NCBI GenBank assembly: GCA_021154945.1
Contig: JAJNQF010000132.1
Location: 1-9,114 of the forward strand
Length of the DNA: 9,114 nt
From: Sphingomonas sp.
Lineage (GTDB): Bacteria > Pseudomonadota > Alphaproteobacteria > Sphingomonadales > Sphingomonadaceae
Direction of reading: 5' to 3'
The translations under genes were made by a program, and so were the position numbers. Positions 1 through 6,710 of this stretch are shown piece after piece. A model generated the notes under the pieces. The model saw only the letters and a list, made by a program, of their open reading frames with translations, was not told the origin of the DNA and did no database searches. Numbering within the stretch: the first letter of the stretch is position 1; the number at the start of each line of letters is the position of its first letter.

Positions 1-964
1 CATCCGCATCAACAAGGACACCCAGCGCATCAGCCTCGGCATGAAGCAGCTGGAGAGCGATCCCTGGGATGGCGCGATGGTCAAGTATCCGGTCGGCGCA
101 AAGCTCACCGGCCGCGTCACGAACATCACCGAATATGGTGCGTTCGTCGAGCTGGAAGCGGGCATCGAAGGCCTCGTCCACGTGTCGGAAATGTCCTGGA
201 CCAAGAAGAACGTCCATCCGGGCAAGATCGTGTCGACCTCGCAGGAAGTCGACGTCATGGTCCTCGAAGTCGATTCCGAGAAGCGTCGCATCTCGCTCGG
301 CCTCAAGCAGGCTCAGGCCAATCCTTGGGAGGCATTCGCTGCCGCTCATCCGATCGGTTCGACCGTCGAGGGCGAAGTCAAGAACGCGACCGAGTTCGGT
401 CTGTTCATCGGCCTCGACAACGACGTCGACGGCATGGTCCACATGTCCGACATCGCATGGGGTGTTTCGGGCGAGGACGCGCTCAACCTGCATCGCAAGG
501 GTGAGACCGTCGAAGCCGTGGTTCTCGACATCGACGCCGAGAAGGAGCGTATCTCGCTCGGCATGAAGCAGCTCGAGCGTGGCGGGCCATCGGCCGGCGG
601 CATCGCAGCAGCAGGCGACAAGTTGAACAAGAACGCGATCGTCACGGTCACCGTTCTCGAAGTCCGCGACGCGGGCCTCGAAGTGCAGCAGGGCGACGAT
701 GGCGCGACCGGCTTCATCAAGCGCACGGATCTGGGTCGCGATCGCGACGAGCAGCGTCCGGAGCGTTTCCAGGTCGGCCAGAAGTTCGACGCGATGGTGA
801 CGGGCTTCGATCGTTCGAAGAAGCCGACCTTCTCGATCAAGGCGATGCAGATCTCCGAAGAGAAGCAGGCTGTCGCTCAGTACGGTTCGTCGGACTCGGG
901 CGCGACCCTCGGCAACATCCTGGGCGAGGCTCTCAAGGCCCGCACGGACGCCGAGAAGAAGTAA
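1..964 (+). CDS. rpsA: 30S ribosomal protein S1, 3' part (5' end outside window)
   Basis: This is the C-terminal part of ribosomal protein S1, which binds mRNA on the 30S subunit and helps start translation of structured messages. The reading frame is already open at base 2, so the gene begins upstream; the ATG at 41 is internal. The window opens on the tail of one S1 repeat (ending RISLGMKQ), then shows full S1-type OB-fold repeats at about bases 95-310 (GRVTNITEYGAFVEL, then GLVHVSEMSW) and 356-570 (GEVKNATEFGLFIGL, then GMVHMSDIAW). A more diverged repeat lies at about 632-850. Each of the first two ends with the family's ISLG-MKQ/LKQ signature. The short tail ends in TAA at 962-964. A strong terminator follows, then ihfB, matching the cmk-rpsA-ihfB order known in many proteobacteria. 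The identification is secure. Confidence 0.97.
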   Translation, partial: IRINKDTQRISLGMKQLESDPWDGAMVKYPVGAKLTGRVTNITEYGAFVELEAGIEGLVHVSEMSWTKKNVHPGKIVSTSQEVDVMVLEVDSEKRRISLGLKQAQANPWEAFAAAHPIGSTVEGEVKNATEFGLFIGLDNDVDGMVHMSDIAWGVSGEDALNLHRKGETVEAVVLDIDAEKERISLGMKQLERGGPSAGGIAAAGDKLNKNAIVTVTVLEVRDAGLEVQQGDDGATGFIKRTDLGRDRDEQRPERFQVGQKFDAMVTGFDRSKKPTFSIKAMQISEEKQAVAQYGSSDSGATLGNILGEALKARTDAEKK

Positions 965-988
965 GCTCAACGGCTTAGCGAAGATTTG

Positions 989-1022
989 GCCCGGCATGTC
1001 GCGACATGCCGGGCTTTTTCTT
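989..1022 (+). terminator. Intrinsic terminator of rpsA
   Basis: A perfect 26-base palindrome at 989-1014 (GCCCGGCATGTCG and its complement) can form an 11 bp stem with a CGCG tetraloop. It is followed by five T residues at 1015-1019 and a further T-rich stretch. It lies 24 bases after the rpsA stop and separates rpsA from ihfB, so ihfB probably has its own promoter. Confidence 0.93.
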
Positions 1023-1041
1023 GTCTGGGCCACTTTGGTTT

Positions 1042-1109
1042 TTGACTGTCCCTCAATTGGTGCTAATGACTCGCAGATTGACTTGTATCAACTTTCAAGC
1101 TCTTAGAAT
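1042..1109 (+). promoter_or_regulatory. Probable ihfB promoter region
   Basis: The AT-richer gap between the rpsA terminator and ihfB holds two -35-like TTGACT boxes, at 1042-1047 and 1078-1083. The first is followed after 16 bases by TAATGA (1064-1069). The second has only weak -10 candidates, TCTTAG at 1101 (17 bases) or TAGAAT at 1104 (20 bases, too long). A terminator upstream and a separate gene downstream make a promoter here expected, but which box is used cannot be told from sequence. Confidence 0.45.
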
Positions 1110-1123
1110 GGGCGGGGGCTCGA

Positions 1124-1402
1124 ATGATCCGATCTGAACTGGTCCTGAAGATCGCCGAGGCGCATCCGGACCTTCAACCGAACGAAGTCGAGCTGATCGT
1201 CAGCACGTTCTTCGACGAGATTTCCAAGCGACTGGCCGCCGACGGCCGGGTCGAACTACGCGGTTTCGGCGCTTTCTCGACGCGCGCACGTGATGCCCGA
1301 ACCGGCCGCAATCCCCGTACCGGCGAAGTCGTCGACGTCGAGGCAAAGCGCGTACCGTATTTCAAGCCCGGCAAGGAAATGCGCGCCCGCCTCAACGTCT
1401 GA
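1124..1402 (+). CDS. ihfB: Integration host factor beta subunit
   Basis: This 92-residue protein is a member of the HU/IHF family of DNA-bending proteins. IHF-beta pairs with IHF-alpha to bend DNA sharply at specific sites and so affects transcription, recombination and nucleoid structure. The N-terminal helical part (MIRSELVLKIAEAHPDL, then VELIVSTFFDEI) is followed by the core motif RGFGAFSTRARDARTGRNP. The beta-arm RNPRTGE contains the proline that intercalates into DNA in this family, and the C-terminus ends VPYFKPGKEMRARL. The length is normal. The ATG at 1124 has a G-rich Shine-Dalgarno-like stretch (GGCGGGGG, 1111-1118) just upstream. The position right after rpsA supports the beta rather than the alpha subunit, since ihfA normally follows pheT. 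A GC-rich hairpin follows the stop. Confidence 0.95.
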   Translation: MIRSELVLKIAEAHPDLQPNEVELIVSTFFDEISKRLAADGRVELRGFGAFSTRARDARTGRNPRTGEVVDVEAKRVPYFKPGKEMRARLNV

Positions 1403-1412
1403 GCGGGGCGTA

Positions 1413-1435
1413 GGGGCTTCGGTGTTCGAGGCCCC
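1413..1435 (+). terminator. Hairpin after ihfB, possible terminator
   Basis: GGGGCTTCG (1413-1421) pairs with CGAGGCCCC (1427-1435), giving nine base pairs including one G-U wobble, around a five-base loop. It starts 10 bases after the ihfB stop. There is no T tract behind it, so it may be a weak or Rho-assisted terminator, or a 3' end stabiliser. Confidence 0.45.
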
Positions 1436-1486
1436 CGATCACGCCAGACGATCATGGCCAACAGGCGTTAATATGCCCGACATGGG

Positions 1487-1515
1487 TTGACCCGGCGAGC
1501 GACCTCGTCTTGTTG
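1487..1515 (+). promoter_or_regulatory. Possible tRNA-Leu promoter
   Basis: TTGACC at 1487-1492 resembles a -35 box. A 17-base spacer leads to TTGTTG at 1510-1515, a poor -10 match. Transcription would start only a few bases before the tRNA 5' end at 1525. The spacing fits, but the -10 box is weak and the call is tentative. Confidence 0.3.
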
Positions 1516-1524
1516 GCGGTGTGT

Positions 1525-1608
1525 GCGGACGTGGCGAAACCGGTAGACGCAGGAGACTTAAAATCTCCCTCCCTAGGAGTGCGGGTTCGAGTCCCGCCGT
1601 CCGCACCA
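1525..1608 (+). tRNA. tRNA-Leu (anticodon UAA)
   Basis: The sequence folds as a complete class II tRNA. The acceptor stem GCGGACG (1525-1531) pairs with CGTCCGC (1598-1604), followed by A73 (1605) and an encoded CCA (1606-1608). The anticodon stem GGAGA/TCTCC (1552-1556 and 1564-1568) holds the loop CTTAAAA with anticodon TAA at 1559-1561, reading UUA and probably UUG leucine codons. A long variable arm, CTCC-CTA-GGAG (1569-1579), is typical of leucine tRNAs. The T arm is GCGGG-TTCGAGT-CCCGC (1581-1597). The length of 84 bases is normal. The tRNA abuts the next protein gene with essentially no spacer. Confidence 0.97.
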
Positions 1609-3062
1609 TTCGGGCTGTCCTGCTGGCTGGCGGCATCGCGGTGTCCGCCGCCGCGCTTAGCGGGTGCGATCGCCGGCCCGATACCGGGGTGGTCGTTGCC
1701 AGCGCGATCGGCGCCCCGCCCCGCGTCGCCGACGCCAGCCGCGTCCTGCTCGATACCCCCTCGCGACTGATGATGGACTCCACCGCGCAGGGGCTCGTGC
1801 GGTTCGATGCCGCCGGGCAGATCGAGCCGGGCCTTGCCGAGCGCTGGATCGTGATCGACGGCGGCATGAGCTACATCTTTCGCCTGCGCGAGGGCGACTG
1901 GGGCGACGGTACGCCGGTCACCGCGGAACAGGTGGTGGCGATGCTGGAGCGCCAGATCGCGCCGAACTCGCGCAATCCGCTCGCGCCGTTCCTGACCGCG
2001 ATCGACGAGATCGTCGTTATGACGCCGCAGGTGATCGAGGTCCGGCTGTCCCGCCCCCGCCCCGACCTGCTGAAGCTGTTCGCGCAACCCGAGCTGGCAT
2101 TGCTCCGCCTGCGCCCCTCGGGCGGGAGCGGTCCGTTTCGCGTCCTGCGCCGTGGCCGTGCGCCATTGTTGCGTCCCGCCTTCGATCCGAACCAGGCCGA
2201 CCCCGACGACCAGCGCGAGGCCAAGCCCGAGGAGGACGTCCGGTTGATCGGCGAACGCGCCGCGCGCGCGATCGCGCGGTTCGCCAATCGCGACTCCGAT
2301 CTCGTCAGCGGCGGCAGTTTCATCGACTGGCCGCTGCTGGCGACGACAGACATCGCCGCGGGCAATGTTCGCGTCGACCCCGCGGTCGGCCTGTTCGGAC
2401 TCGCGATCGTTCGCCGCGACGGGTTCCTTGCCGACCCTGCCAACCGCGCCGCGGTGGCCGAGGCGATCGATCGCACGGCGCTGACCGCGGCGATCGCACC
2501 CGCCTGGGATCCTGCCGACCGGATTCTGCCCGACATCCTCGATTCCGCCGCGCTGCCACAGGTGCCCGCCTGGACGCTGCTGACGCAGGACGAACGCCGC
2601 GCCGCAGCCCGGCAGAGGGTCGCGGCCTGGACTGGTGGACCGATCGCATTGCGGATTGCGCTGCCGGCGGGGCCCGGCGCCACCCTCCTCTATGCGCAGG
2701 TCGCCGCATCGCTGATCGCGGTCGGGATCACGCCGATCCGCGTCGGCATGCGCGATGCCGCAGACCTGAAGCTGGTCGATGCGGTCGCGCCCTATGACAG
2801 TGCGCGCTGGTATCTGGCGACCGCATGCGTGGTGTGCGGCGACGTGGCGCAGGCCGCGCTCGAAGCGGCGCGCGAGGCACCCACGCTGGTCGAGCGCGCG
2901 GCGCGGATCGCGGCGGCGGATGCGGCGCTGAACGAGGACGTCGCCTTCATCCCCCTCGCCCGGCCGCTGCGCTGGTCGCTGGTGTCGCCGCGGCTGCGGC
3001 AATGGCAGGCGAACCCGCGCGCGTGGCACCCGTTGAACCGGCTGCGCGCCGATACCAACTAA
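1608..3062 (+). CDS. Family 5 (peptide/nickel-type) solute-binding lipoprotein; start uncertain
   Basis: This is a putative extracytoplasmic solute-binding protein of the SBP_bac_5 (DppA/OppA/NikA) type, which captures peptides, metals or other solutes for ABC importers. The N-terminus has a lipoprotein signal: a hydrophobic stretch (AVLLAGGIAVSAAA) then the lipobox LSGC. The mature part shows typical family features, including TAQGLVRFDAAGQIEPGLAE, then WIVIDGGMSYIFRLREGDWGDG and the TPVTAEQVV segment. At about 484 residues it is a little short for the family. A CVVC pair (about residues 407 and 410) lies near the C-terminus. No ABC permease or ATPase gene is nearby. The start is a puzzle: the frame is open back to a GTG at 1521, but that would translate the tRNA. 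After the tRNA the only candidates are ATT 1608, CTG 1620 or 1623, and GTG 1641, the last too short for a signal peptide. ATT 1608 is used here because it gives a good 19-residue signal sequence, but it is unproven and has no visible Shine-Dalgarno site. Confidence 0.8.
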   Translation: MRAVLLAGGIAVSAAALSGCDRRPDTGVVVASAIGAPPRVADASRVLLDTPSRLMMDSTAQGLVRFDAAGQIEPGLAERWIVIDGGMSYIFRLREGDWGDGTPVTAEQVVAMLERQIAPNSRNPLAPFLTAIDEIVVMTPQVIEVRLSRPRPDLLKLFAQPELALLRLRPSGGSGPFRVLRRGRAPLLRPAFDPNQADPDDQREAKPEEDVRLIGERAARAIARFANRDSDLVSGGSFIDWPLLATTDIAAGNVRVDPAVGLFGLAIVRRDGFLADPANRAAVAEAIDRTALTAAIAPAWDPADRILPDILDSAALPQVPAWTLLTQDERRAAARQRVAAWTGGPIALRIALPAGPGATLLYAQVAASLIAVGITPIRVGMRDAADLKLVDAVAPYDSARWYLATACVVCGDVAQAALEAAREAPTLVERAARIAAADAALNEDVAFIPLARPLRWSLVSPRLRQWQANPRAWHPLNRLRADTN

Positions 3063-3493
3063 TGGCCATGAACCCACGCGTCACCCGCATCGCCTCCGGC
3101 TCGATCCTGGAAACCCTGCCGATGGGCAAGGACGCGCTGTCCGTCCGCCGCCGCGTCGAGGCGATGGAGCGCGTGATGGAGGGGCTGTTCGTCATCCCCG
3201 GTACCAATCGCAAGGTCGGCATGGACGTCGTGCTCGACCTCATCCCGTTCGCCGGCAGCACGATCGCTGCCGCGGTCGGCGGCTGGATGGTCTGGGAAGC
3301 GCGCAACATCGGCATGTCGAAGCTTCAGATGGCGCGGATGTTCGGCAATGTCGGCGTCGACTGGGCGCTGGGCATGATCCCGTTCGTCGGCGCGGTGCCC
3401 GATTTCTTCTTCCGCTCGAACACGCGGAACCTGCGGATCATCAAGCGCCACCTCGACAAGCATCACCCGTCGACGACCACGCTCGACGGGTAA
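3062..3493 (+). CDS. DUF4112 family small membrane protein
   Basis: This 143-residue protein matches the DUF4112 pattern; its function is not known. After a polar N-terminus come the basic stretch RRRVEAMERVMEGLFVIPG and a first hydrophobic segment, VLDLIPFAGSTIAAAVGGWM. A second is WALGMIPFVGAVPDFFF, followed by the conserved-looking SNTRNLRIIKRHL. The paired D-x-IPF-x-G motifs fit a two-segment membrane-associated fold. The ATG at 3062 overlaps the stop codon of the solute-binding gene by one base (TAATG), which suggests coupled translation and an operon. An ATG at 3068 is an alternative start. No clear Shine-Dalgarno site precedes either. The operon link does not itself prove a shared function. 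Confidence 0.85.
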   Translation: MAMNPRVTRIASGSILETLPMGKDALSVRRRVEAMERVMEGLFVIPGTNRKVGMDVVLDLIPFAGSTIAAAVGGWMVWEARNIGMSKLQMARMFGNVGVDWALGMIPFVGAVPDFFFRSNTRNLRIIKRHLDKHHPSTTTLDG

Positions 3494-3638
3494 TCCGGCG
3501 ACGCGGTCCCGCACCTCGTGAAGGTGCGCGCCGAGCCAAGCCATGGCTTTTCACGCTCGCCCAGGACGCATAGCATCCCTGCCTACGGGCACCGGGCGCA
3601 GAAACATACCGAACACATGCCCGGATTAGGATCGCGCC
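3494..3638 (+). promoter_or_regulatory. Spacer before the two-component operon
   Basis: This 145-base gap should contain the promoter of the regulator-kinase pair, but I see no convincing -35/-10 pair. It holds a small hairpin, GCACCT-CGTGA-AGGTGC (3511-3527), 17 bases after the DUF4112 stop. A 12-base palindrome, AAGCCATGGCTT, follows at 3538-3549, running into TTTT. Together these may be a weak termination region. AGGA at 3628-3631 is a well-spaced Shine-Dalgarno site for the next gene. Confidence 0.4.
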
Positions 3639-4364
3639 ATGTATCCCAATTCCGTTCTTCCCGATGCGGCCAAACCCGTGTTGCTGGTGGTCGACGACGA
3701 CCAGATGATCCGCACCCTGCTCGCCGAGAGCCTCGGCATGCACGGCTATCAGGTCGAAACCGCCACGAATGCGCGTGACATGGATGCCGTTCTGGCGCGG
3801 CGCAGCGTATCGCTGATCCTGCTCGACGTCATGATGCCCGGCGAAGACGGCCTGTCCGTCTGCCGTCGGTTGGCGGGCGTCGGCGCGCCGCCGGTCGTGC
3901 TGCTGAGCGCGCTGGGCGACGAACCCGATCGGATCCTGGGGCTGGAGATCGGGGCGAGCCATTACCTGTCCAAGCCGTGCAGCCCCCGCGAAATCCTCGC
4001 GACCGTCCGCGCCGCGTTGCGCGCACGCGAGATCCAGGATGCGGGCGAGAGCCGATCGTTCGGCTTTCTCGGCTGGCGGGTCGACTTCGCCGCGCACGAA
4101 CTGTTCGATCCCGAGGGCACGCTGATCGACCTGACCGATGGCGGGTTCGCGGTACTGCGTGCGTTCGTCGAGCGGCCGCGCCGCGTGCTGGCGCGCGATG
4201 CGCTACTGGAGGCGGCGCGCGGCCCCGATACCGAAGCGTTCGATCGCGCGATCGACGTCCAGGTCAGCCGGTTGCGGCGCAAGCTACGGTCGCGCGGCGA
4301 CGAGATCATCCGGACGATCCGCAACGAAGGCTATTTCTTCGTGCCCCGCGTCGCGCGCCAGTGA
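3639..4364 (+). CDS. OmpR/PhoB-family response regulator
   Basis: This 241-residue cytoplasmic DNA-binding regulator is activated by phosphotransfer from a sensor kinase, very likely the one encoded next. The receiver domain (about residues 13-125) has the acidic pair in VVDDDQ (D19, D20), the phospho-acceptor D63 in ILLDVMMPG, S90 in LLSAL and K112 in YLSKP. The C-terminal winged-helix domain (about residues 138-238) shows the family pattern: LTDGGFAVLRAFVERPRRVL, then DVQVSRLRRKLRSRG and the closing TIRNEGYFFVP. The stretch before K112 reads GASHYLSKPCSP where most relatives have GADDYLxKPF, a mild divergence. The ATG at 3639 is supported by AGGA seven bases upstream. The stop overlaps the kinase start. 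The regulated genes are not known; the neighbouring envelope genes are natural candidates. Confidence 0.93.
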   Translation: MYPNSVLPDAAKPVLLVVDDDQMIRTLLAESLGMHGYQVETATNARDMDAVLARRSVSLILLDVMMPGEDGLSVCRRLAGVGAPPVVLLSALGDEPDRILGLEIGASHYLSKPCSPREILATVRAALRAREIQDAGESRSFGFLGWRVDFAAHELFDPEGTLIDLTDGGFAVLRAFVERPRRVLARDALLEAARGPDTEAFDRAIDVQVSRLRRKLRSRGDEIIRTIRNEGYFFVPRVARQ

Positions 4365-5734
4365 CGACACTGCTGACGCCGCCCGGAACTCCTCCGGTGA
4401 AGAACAGCATGCAGCGTCCTTGGCCGCTGTTCCTGCGCATCTTCGCGCTGATGCTCGGCACGGTCATGCTGGTCCAGGTTCTGAACTTCGCGGTCGTGCT
4501 GCTGATCCCGCCGCCGATGCCGGTGATCTTCACCACCAACCGCGTCGCCGCGGTCGCGCGAACCGGGCATGATCCGGGTGGATTGCTCAAGGCGGAGCTG
4601 TCGTCCGGGCCACCCCGGCCGAGTGACAATCCGCGCGACAGCCGGCTGGCCGCCTCGATCGCGACCGATCTCGGGCTGGCCCGCAACAAGGTGACGGTGG
4701 ATACCGAACGCTCGGCGATGCCGATGTTCGCCGGTGCGCTTCGTCCACCGCTGCCGATGAGCATGGGTCGCCGACAACCCCCGCCCCCGTCGTTCGACAA
4801 CGCGCTGTTCGGCCCGTTCGTCGTCTCGATCGAGGCGCCGAACGGGCGGTGGCTGGTGATACGCCCGGCGCGCAGCACGATCGGGCCGTGGCGGATGCGG
4901 ATCATCCTGTGGTTCCTCGTCGCGATGGCGGTCGCCGCGCCGATCGCCTGGGCCTTGGCACGACGCGTCGCCAAGCCGATCGGCCTGTTCGCTGCGGCTG
5001 CGGAACGGCTCGGTCGCGATCCGCGCACCGACCCGCTGCGCGTGTCGGGCCCACCGGAGATCGCCGAGGCCGCGAGCGCCTTCAACCTCATGCAGGAGCG
5101 GCTGAACCGATATGTCGAGGACCGGACGACGCTGATCGCGGCCGTCGCGCACGATTTGCGGACCCCGTTGATGCGGCTGTCGCTGCGGCTGGAAAAGGCG
5201 CCCGACGACATTCGCGCCTCGAGCGAAGGCGATATCCAGGAGATGAGCCAGCGGATCGGCTCCGCCATGGCGTTCGTCCGGGACATGACCCGCCACGTCC
5301 GCCGGCAGCGGCTCGACCTGCGATCGCTCGCCGAGAGCGTCACCGACGATTTTGCCGATCGTGGCGAATCCGTCGTCCTGCGCCCGGGCGCGGCGCTGAC
5401 GATGGAGGGCGATGCGCCATCGTTGAAGGCGGTGCTCGCCAACCTGGTCGGCAACGCGGTCAAATATACCGGCCATGCCGATGTGCAGCTTCGTCGCGAG
5501 CGCGGCCTTGCGATCATCGAAGTGTCGGACACCGGCCCCGGCATGACGCCGCAGGACCTGGCGCGCGCGTTCGAGCCCTTCTTCCGCGCCGAACAATCGC
5601 GCAACCGCGATACCGGCGGCAGCGGGCTTGGCCTCGCCAGCGTCCGCGCGGTGGCCCGCGGGCATGGCGGCGACGCGACCATCGCCAACCGGCCCGGCGG
5701 CGGACTCGTCGCGGTGGTGACGCTCCCAGTCTGA
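4361..5734 (+). CDS. EnvZ-type membrane sensor histidine kinase
   Basis: This is a membrane-bound sensor kinase of about 457 residues, cognate to the preceding regulator. From the GTG at 4361, a first membrane helix lies at about residues 27-49 and a second at about 181-199, flanking a periplasmic domain of roughly 130 residues rich in Pro and Met (MPMF at 120-123, MSM at 133-135). A HAMP linker follows. The H-box VAHDLRTPL carries the phospho-acceptor H264. The ATPase part has the N-box LVGNAVKYT (N365), the G1 box DTGPGMT, the F-box FEPFFR and the G2 box GGSGLGLASV, all intact. The GTG overlaps the regulator stop (GTGA), suggesting coupling. GTG 4397 and ATG 4409 are alternative starts and would still keep the first helix. 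The signal sensed is unknown. Confidence 0.92.
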   Translation: MTTLLTPPGTPPVKNSMQRPWPLFLRIFALMLGTVMLVQVLNFAVVLLIPPPMPVIFTTNRVAAVARTGHDPGGLLKAELSSGPPRPSDNPRDSRLAASIATDLGLARNKVTVDTERSAMPMFAGALRPPLPMSMGRRQPPPPSFDNALFGPFVVSIEAPNGRWLVIRPARSTIGPWRMRIILWFLVAMAVAAPIAWALARRVAKPIGLFAAAAERLGRDPRTDPLRVSGPPEIAEAASAFNLMQERLNRYVEDRTTLIAAVAHDLRTPLMRLSLRLEKAPDDIRASSEGDIQEMSQRIGSAMAFVRDMTRHVRRQRLDLRSLAESVTDDFADRGESVVLRPGAALTMEGDAPSLKAVLANLVGNAVKYTGHADVQLRRERGLAIIEVSDTGPGMTPQDLARAFEPFFRAEQSRNRDTGGSGLGLASVRAVARGHGGDATIANRPGGGLVAVVTLPV

Positions 5735-5750
5735 GCGGGCAGTCTGAGCG
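5727..5750 (+). repeat. Short direct repeat across the kinase stop codon
   Basis: CAGTCTGAGCG occurs at 5727-5737 and again at 5740-5750, offset by 13 bases. The first copy contains the kinase TGA stop. It looks like a small local duplication. Confidence 0.6.
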
Positions 5751-5823
5751 AGCTGCCTGAGCCGGACACGTCGCGGCAATGATCGGCGTGTCTGACGCAC
5801 GATCCGGCAGCAGGGAGTTTTGC

Positions 5824-6600
5824 ATGCGTATCGTCCTAATGATCGGCGTCGCCGCTATGTTGGCGGGATGCGCCACGCAGGGTTCGCGGCATGGCGGATC
5901 GGGCGGCGCGTCCGGTCATGGTCCGCATCATGGTCCAGAGCGTGGTAGGGGCCAGCTTTTCATCAGTCCGATGGGCGAGCCGTTCCGCGCATCGGCGCGC
6001 GCGGGGGCGGCACAGGATCTTTGGTTTACCGGCGCGGATGCCGATGGCGACGGACGGATCACGCTGGCCGAATTTCAGCACGACGCCACACGGTTCTTCG
6101 CGGTGCTCGATCGCAGCAAGGACGGCGAGATCGATCCCGAGGACATCGCTTTCTATGAAAACGTCCTGGTCCCCGAGATCCGCGTCGCGTCGGGCGGACG
6201 CGGCCCCGGGCCCGAAGGCGGCCGGCAGCGCGGTGGACGCGGCGGCGGACGCGGCCCCGGCGGCGGCGGTCCCGGCGGTGGTGGAGCTGGCGGCCAGGGT
6301 ATGCAGTTCGGCAGCGGCGACGGCGACGGCAAGAAGAGCGCTGTCGTCCAAGAGCGTCTCGGCGCGGCCCGCTTCGGATTTTTCGACCTGCCGGAGCCGG
6401 TGATCGCGGCGGACGTCAATCTCAACCGGGGAATCGATCTAGGCGAGTTCGCCAAGGCGGCGACGACGCGGTTCGCGGCGCTCGATCGCAACCGAGACGG
6501 TGCGCTGACCCGCGGCGAACTGCCACGCGCCGGTGGCGAGACGTGGCGGAACGGCTCGGACCTGCCGGTCGTCCCGCCACCTGAACCGCGCGAGCCCTGA
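5824..6600 (+). CDS. EF-hand lipoprotein with four calcium-type loops
   Basis: This is a predicted 258-residue lipoprotein with a short signal sequence ending in the lipobox LAGC (lipidated C16). Four EF-hand-like loops come in two pairs. Loop 1 is D72-E83 (DADGDGRITLAE). Loop 2 is D96-D107 (DRSKDGEIDPED). Loop 3 is D197-E208 (DVNLNRGIDLGE), with Arg where Gly is usual at position 6. Loop 4 is D221-E232 (DRNRDGALTRGE). Loops 1 and 4 look canonical for calcium binding. The pairs are separated by a long Gly/Arg-rich linker (about residues 124-161). The segment after the lipid anchor is His/Gly-rich. The ATG at 5824 is chosen because AGGGAG (5812-5817) sits six bases upstream; the in-frame ATG at 5779 would spoil the signal peptide. 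It follows the kinase by 89 bases and may be co-transcribed. The role is unknown; calcium binding is inferred. Confidence 0.85.
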   Translation: MRIVLMIGVAAMLAGCATQGSRHGGSGGASGHGPHHGPERGRGQLFISPMGEPFRASARAGAAQDLWFTGADADGDGRITLAEFQHDATRFFAVLDRSKDGEIDPEDIAFYENVLVPEIRVASGGRGPGPEGGRQRGGRGGGRGPGGGGPGGGGAGGQGMQFGSGDGDGKKSAVVQERLGAARFGFFDLPEPVIAADVNLNRGIDLGEFAKAATTRFAALDRNRDGALTRGELPRAGGETWRNGSDLPVVPPPEPREP

Positions 6601-6650
6601 CGTAGCCCCGGTTGCCGATGACCACGGTCGCCGACACTTGCCCTCGTCGC

Positions 6651-6707
6651 TCCGGTATTGACCGGAACGACTTGGGCGAGCGCCGCGATGGTGCGGTCAC
6701 GCTCGCC
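6651..6707. terminator. Inverted repeats between convergent genes, possible terminator
   Basis: In the 110-base gap between the EF-hand gene and the convergent Spy-like gene, TCCGGT-ATTG-ACCGGA (6651-6666) can form a six-pair hairpin. GGCGAGCG (6675-6682) can pair with CGCTCGCC (6700-6707) over a 17-base loop. Neither has a T tract on either strand, so a role as a shared terminator is only plausible. Confidence 0.35.
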
Positions 6708-6710
6708 GGA

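Noticed and set aside
1521..1607. Translation of the tRNA as an N-terminal leader of the solute-binding protein
   Set aside because: The GTG at 1521 lacks a Shine-Dalgarno site, and the folded and processed tRNA should block it. Kept only as an alternative in the finding on this junction.
1525..1608. tRNA-Leu as an integration site for a mobile island
   Set aside because: No integrase gene and no repeat of the tRNA 3' end were seen downstream. The following genes show the same base composition as the rest of the window.
2825..3061. N-terminal extension of the DUF4112 protein from an upstream in-frame start
   Set aside because: The extension would overlap the solute-binding gene by over 230 bases and is Arg/Ala/Gly-rich. 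The family-like region begins after the ATG at 3062.
1452..3077. A 541-residue open frame on the minus strand opposite the solute-binding gene
   Set aside because: It overlaps the tRNA and a gene with a clear lipobox and family motifs. Its Arg/Gly/Asp-rich composition is typical of an antisense shadow in GC-rich DNA.
4306..5800. Two minus-strand open frames of nearly 490 residues opposite the histidine kinase
   Set aside because: The plus strand has every histidine-kinase motif intact. The antisense products are low-complexity Ser/Arg-rich or Arg/Asp/His-rich with no recognisable domain.
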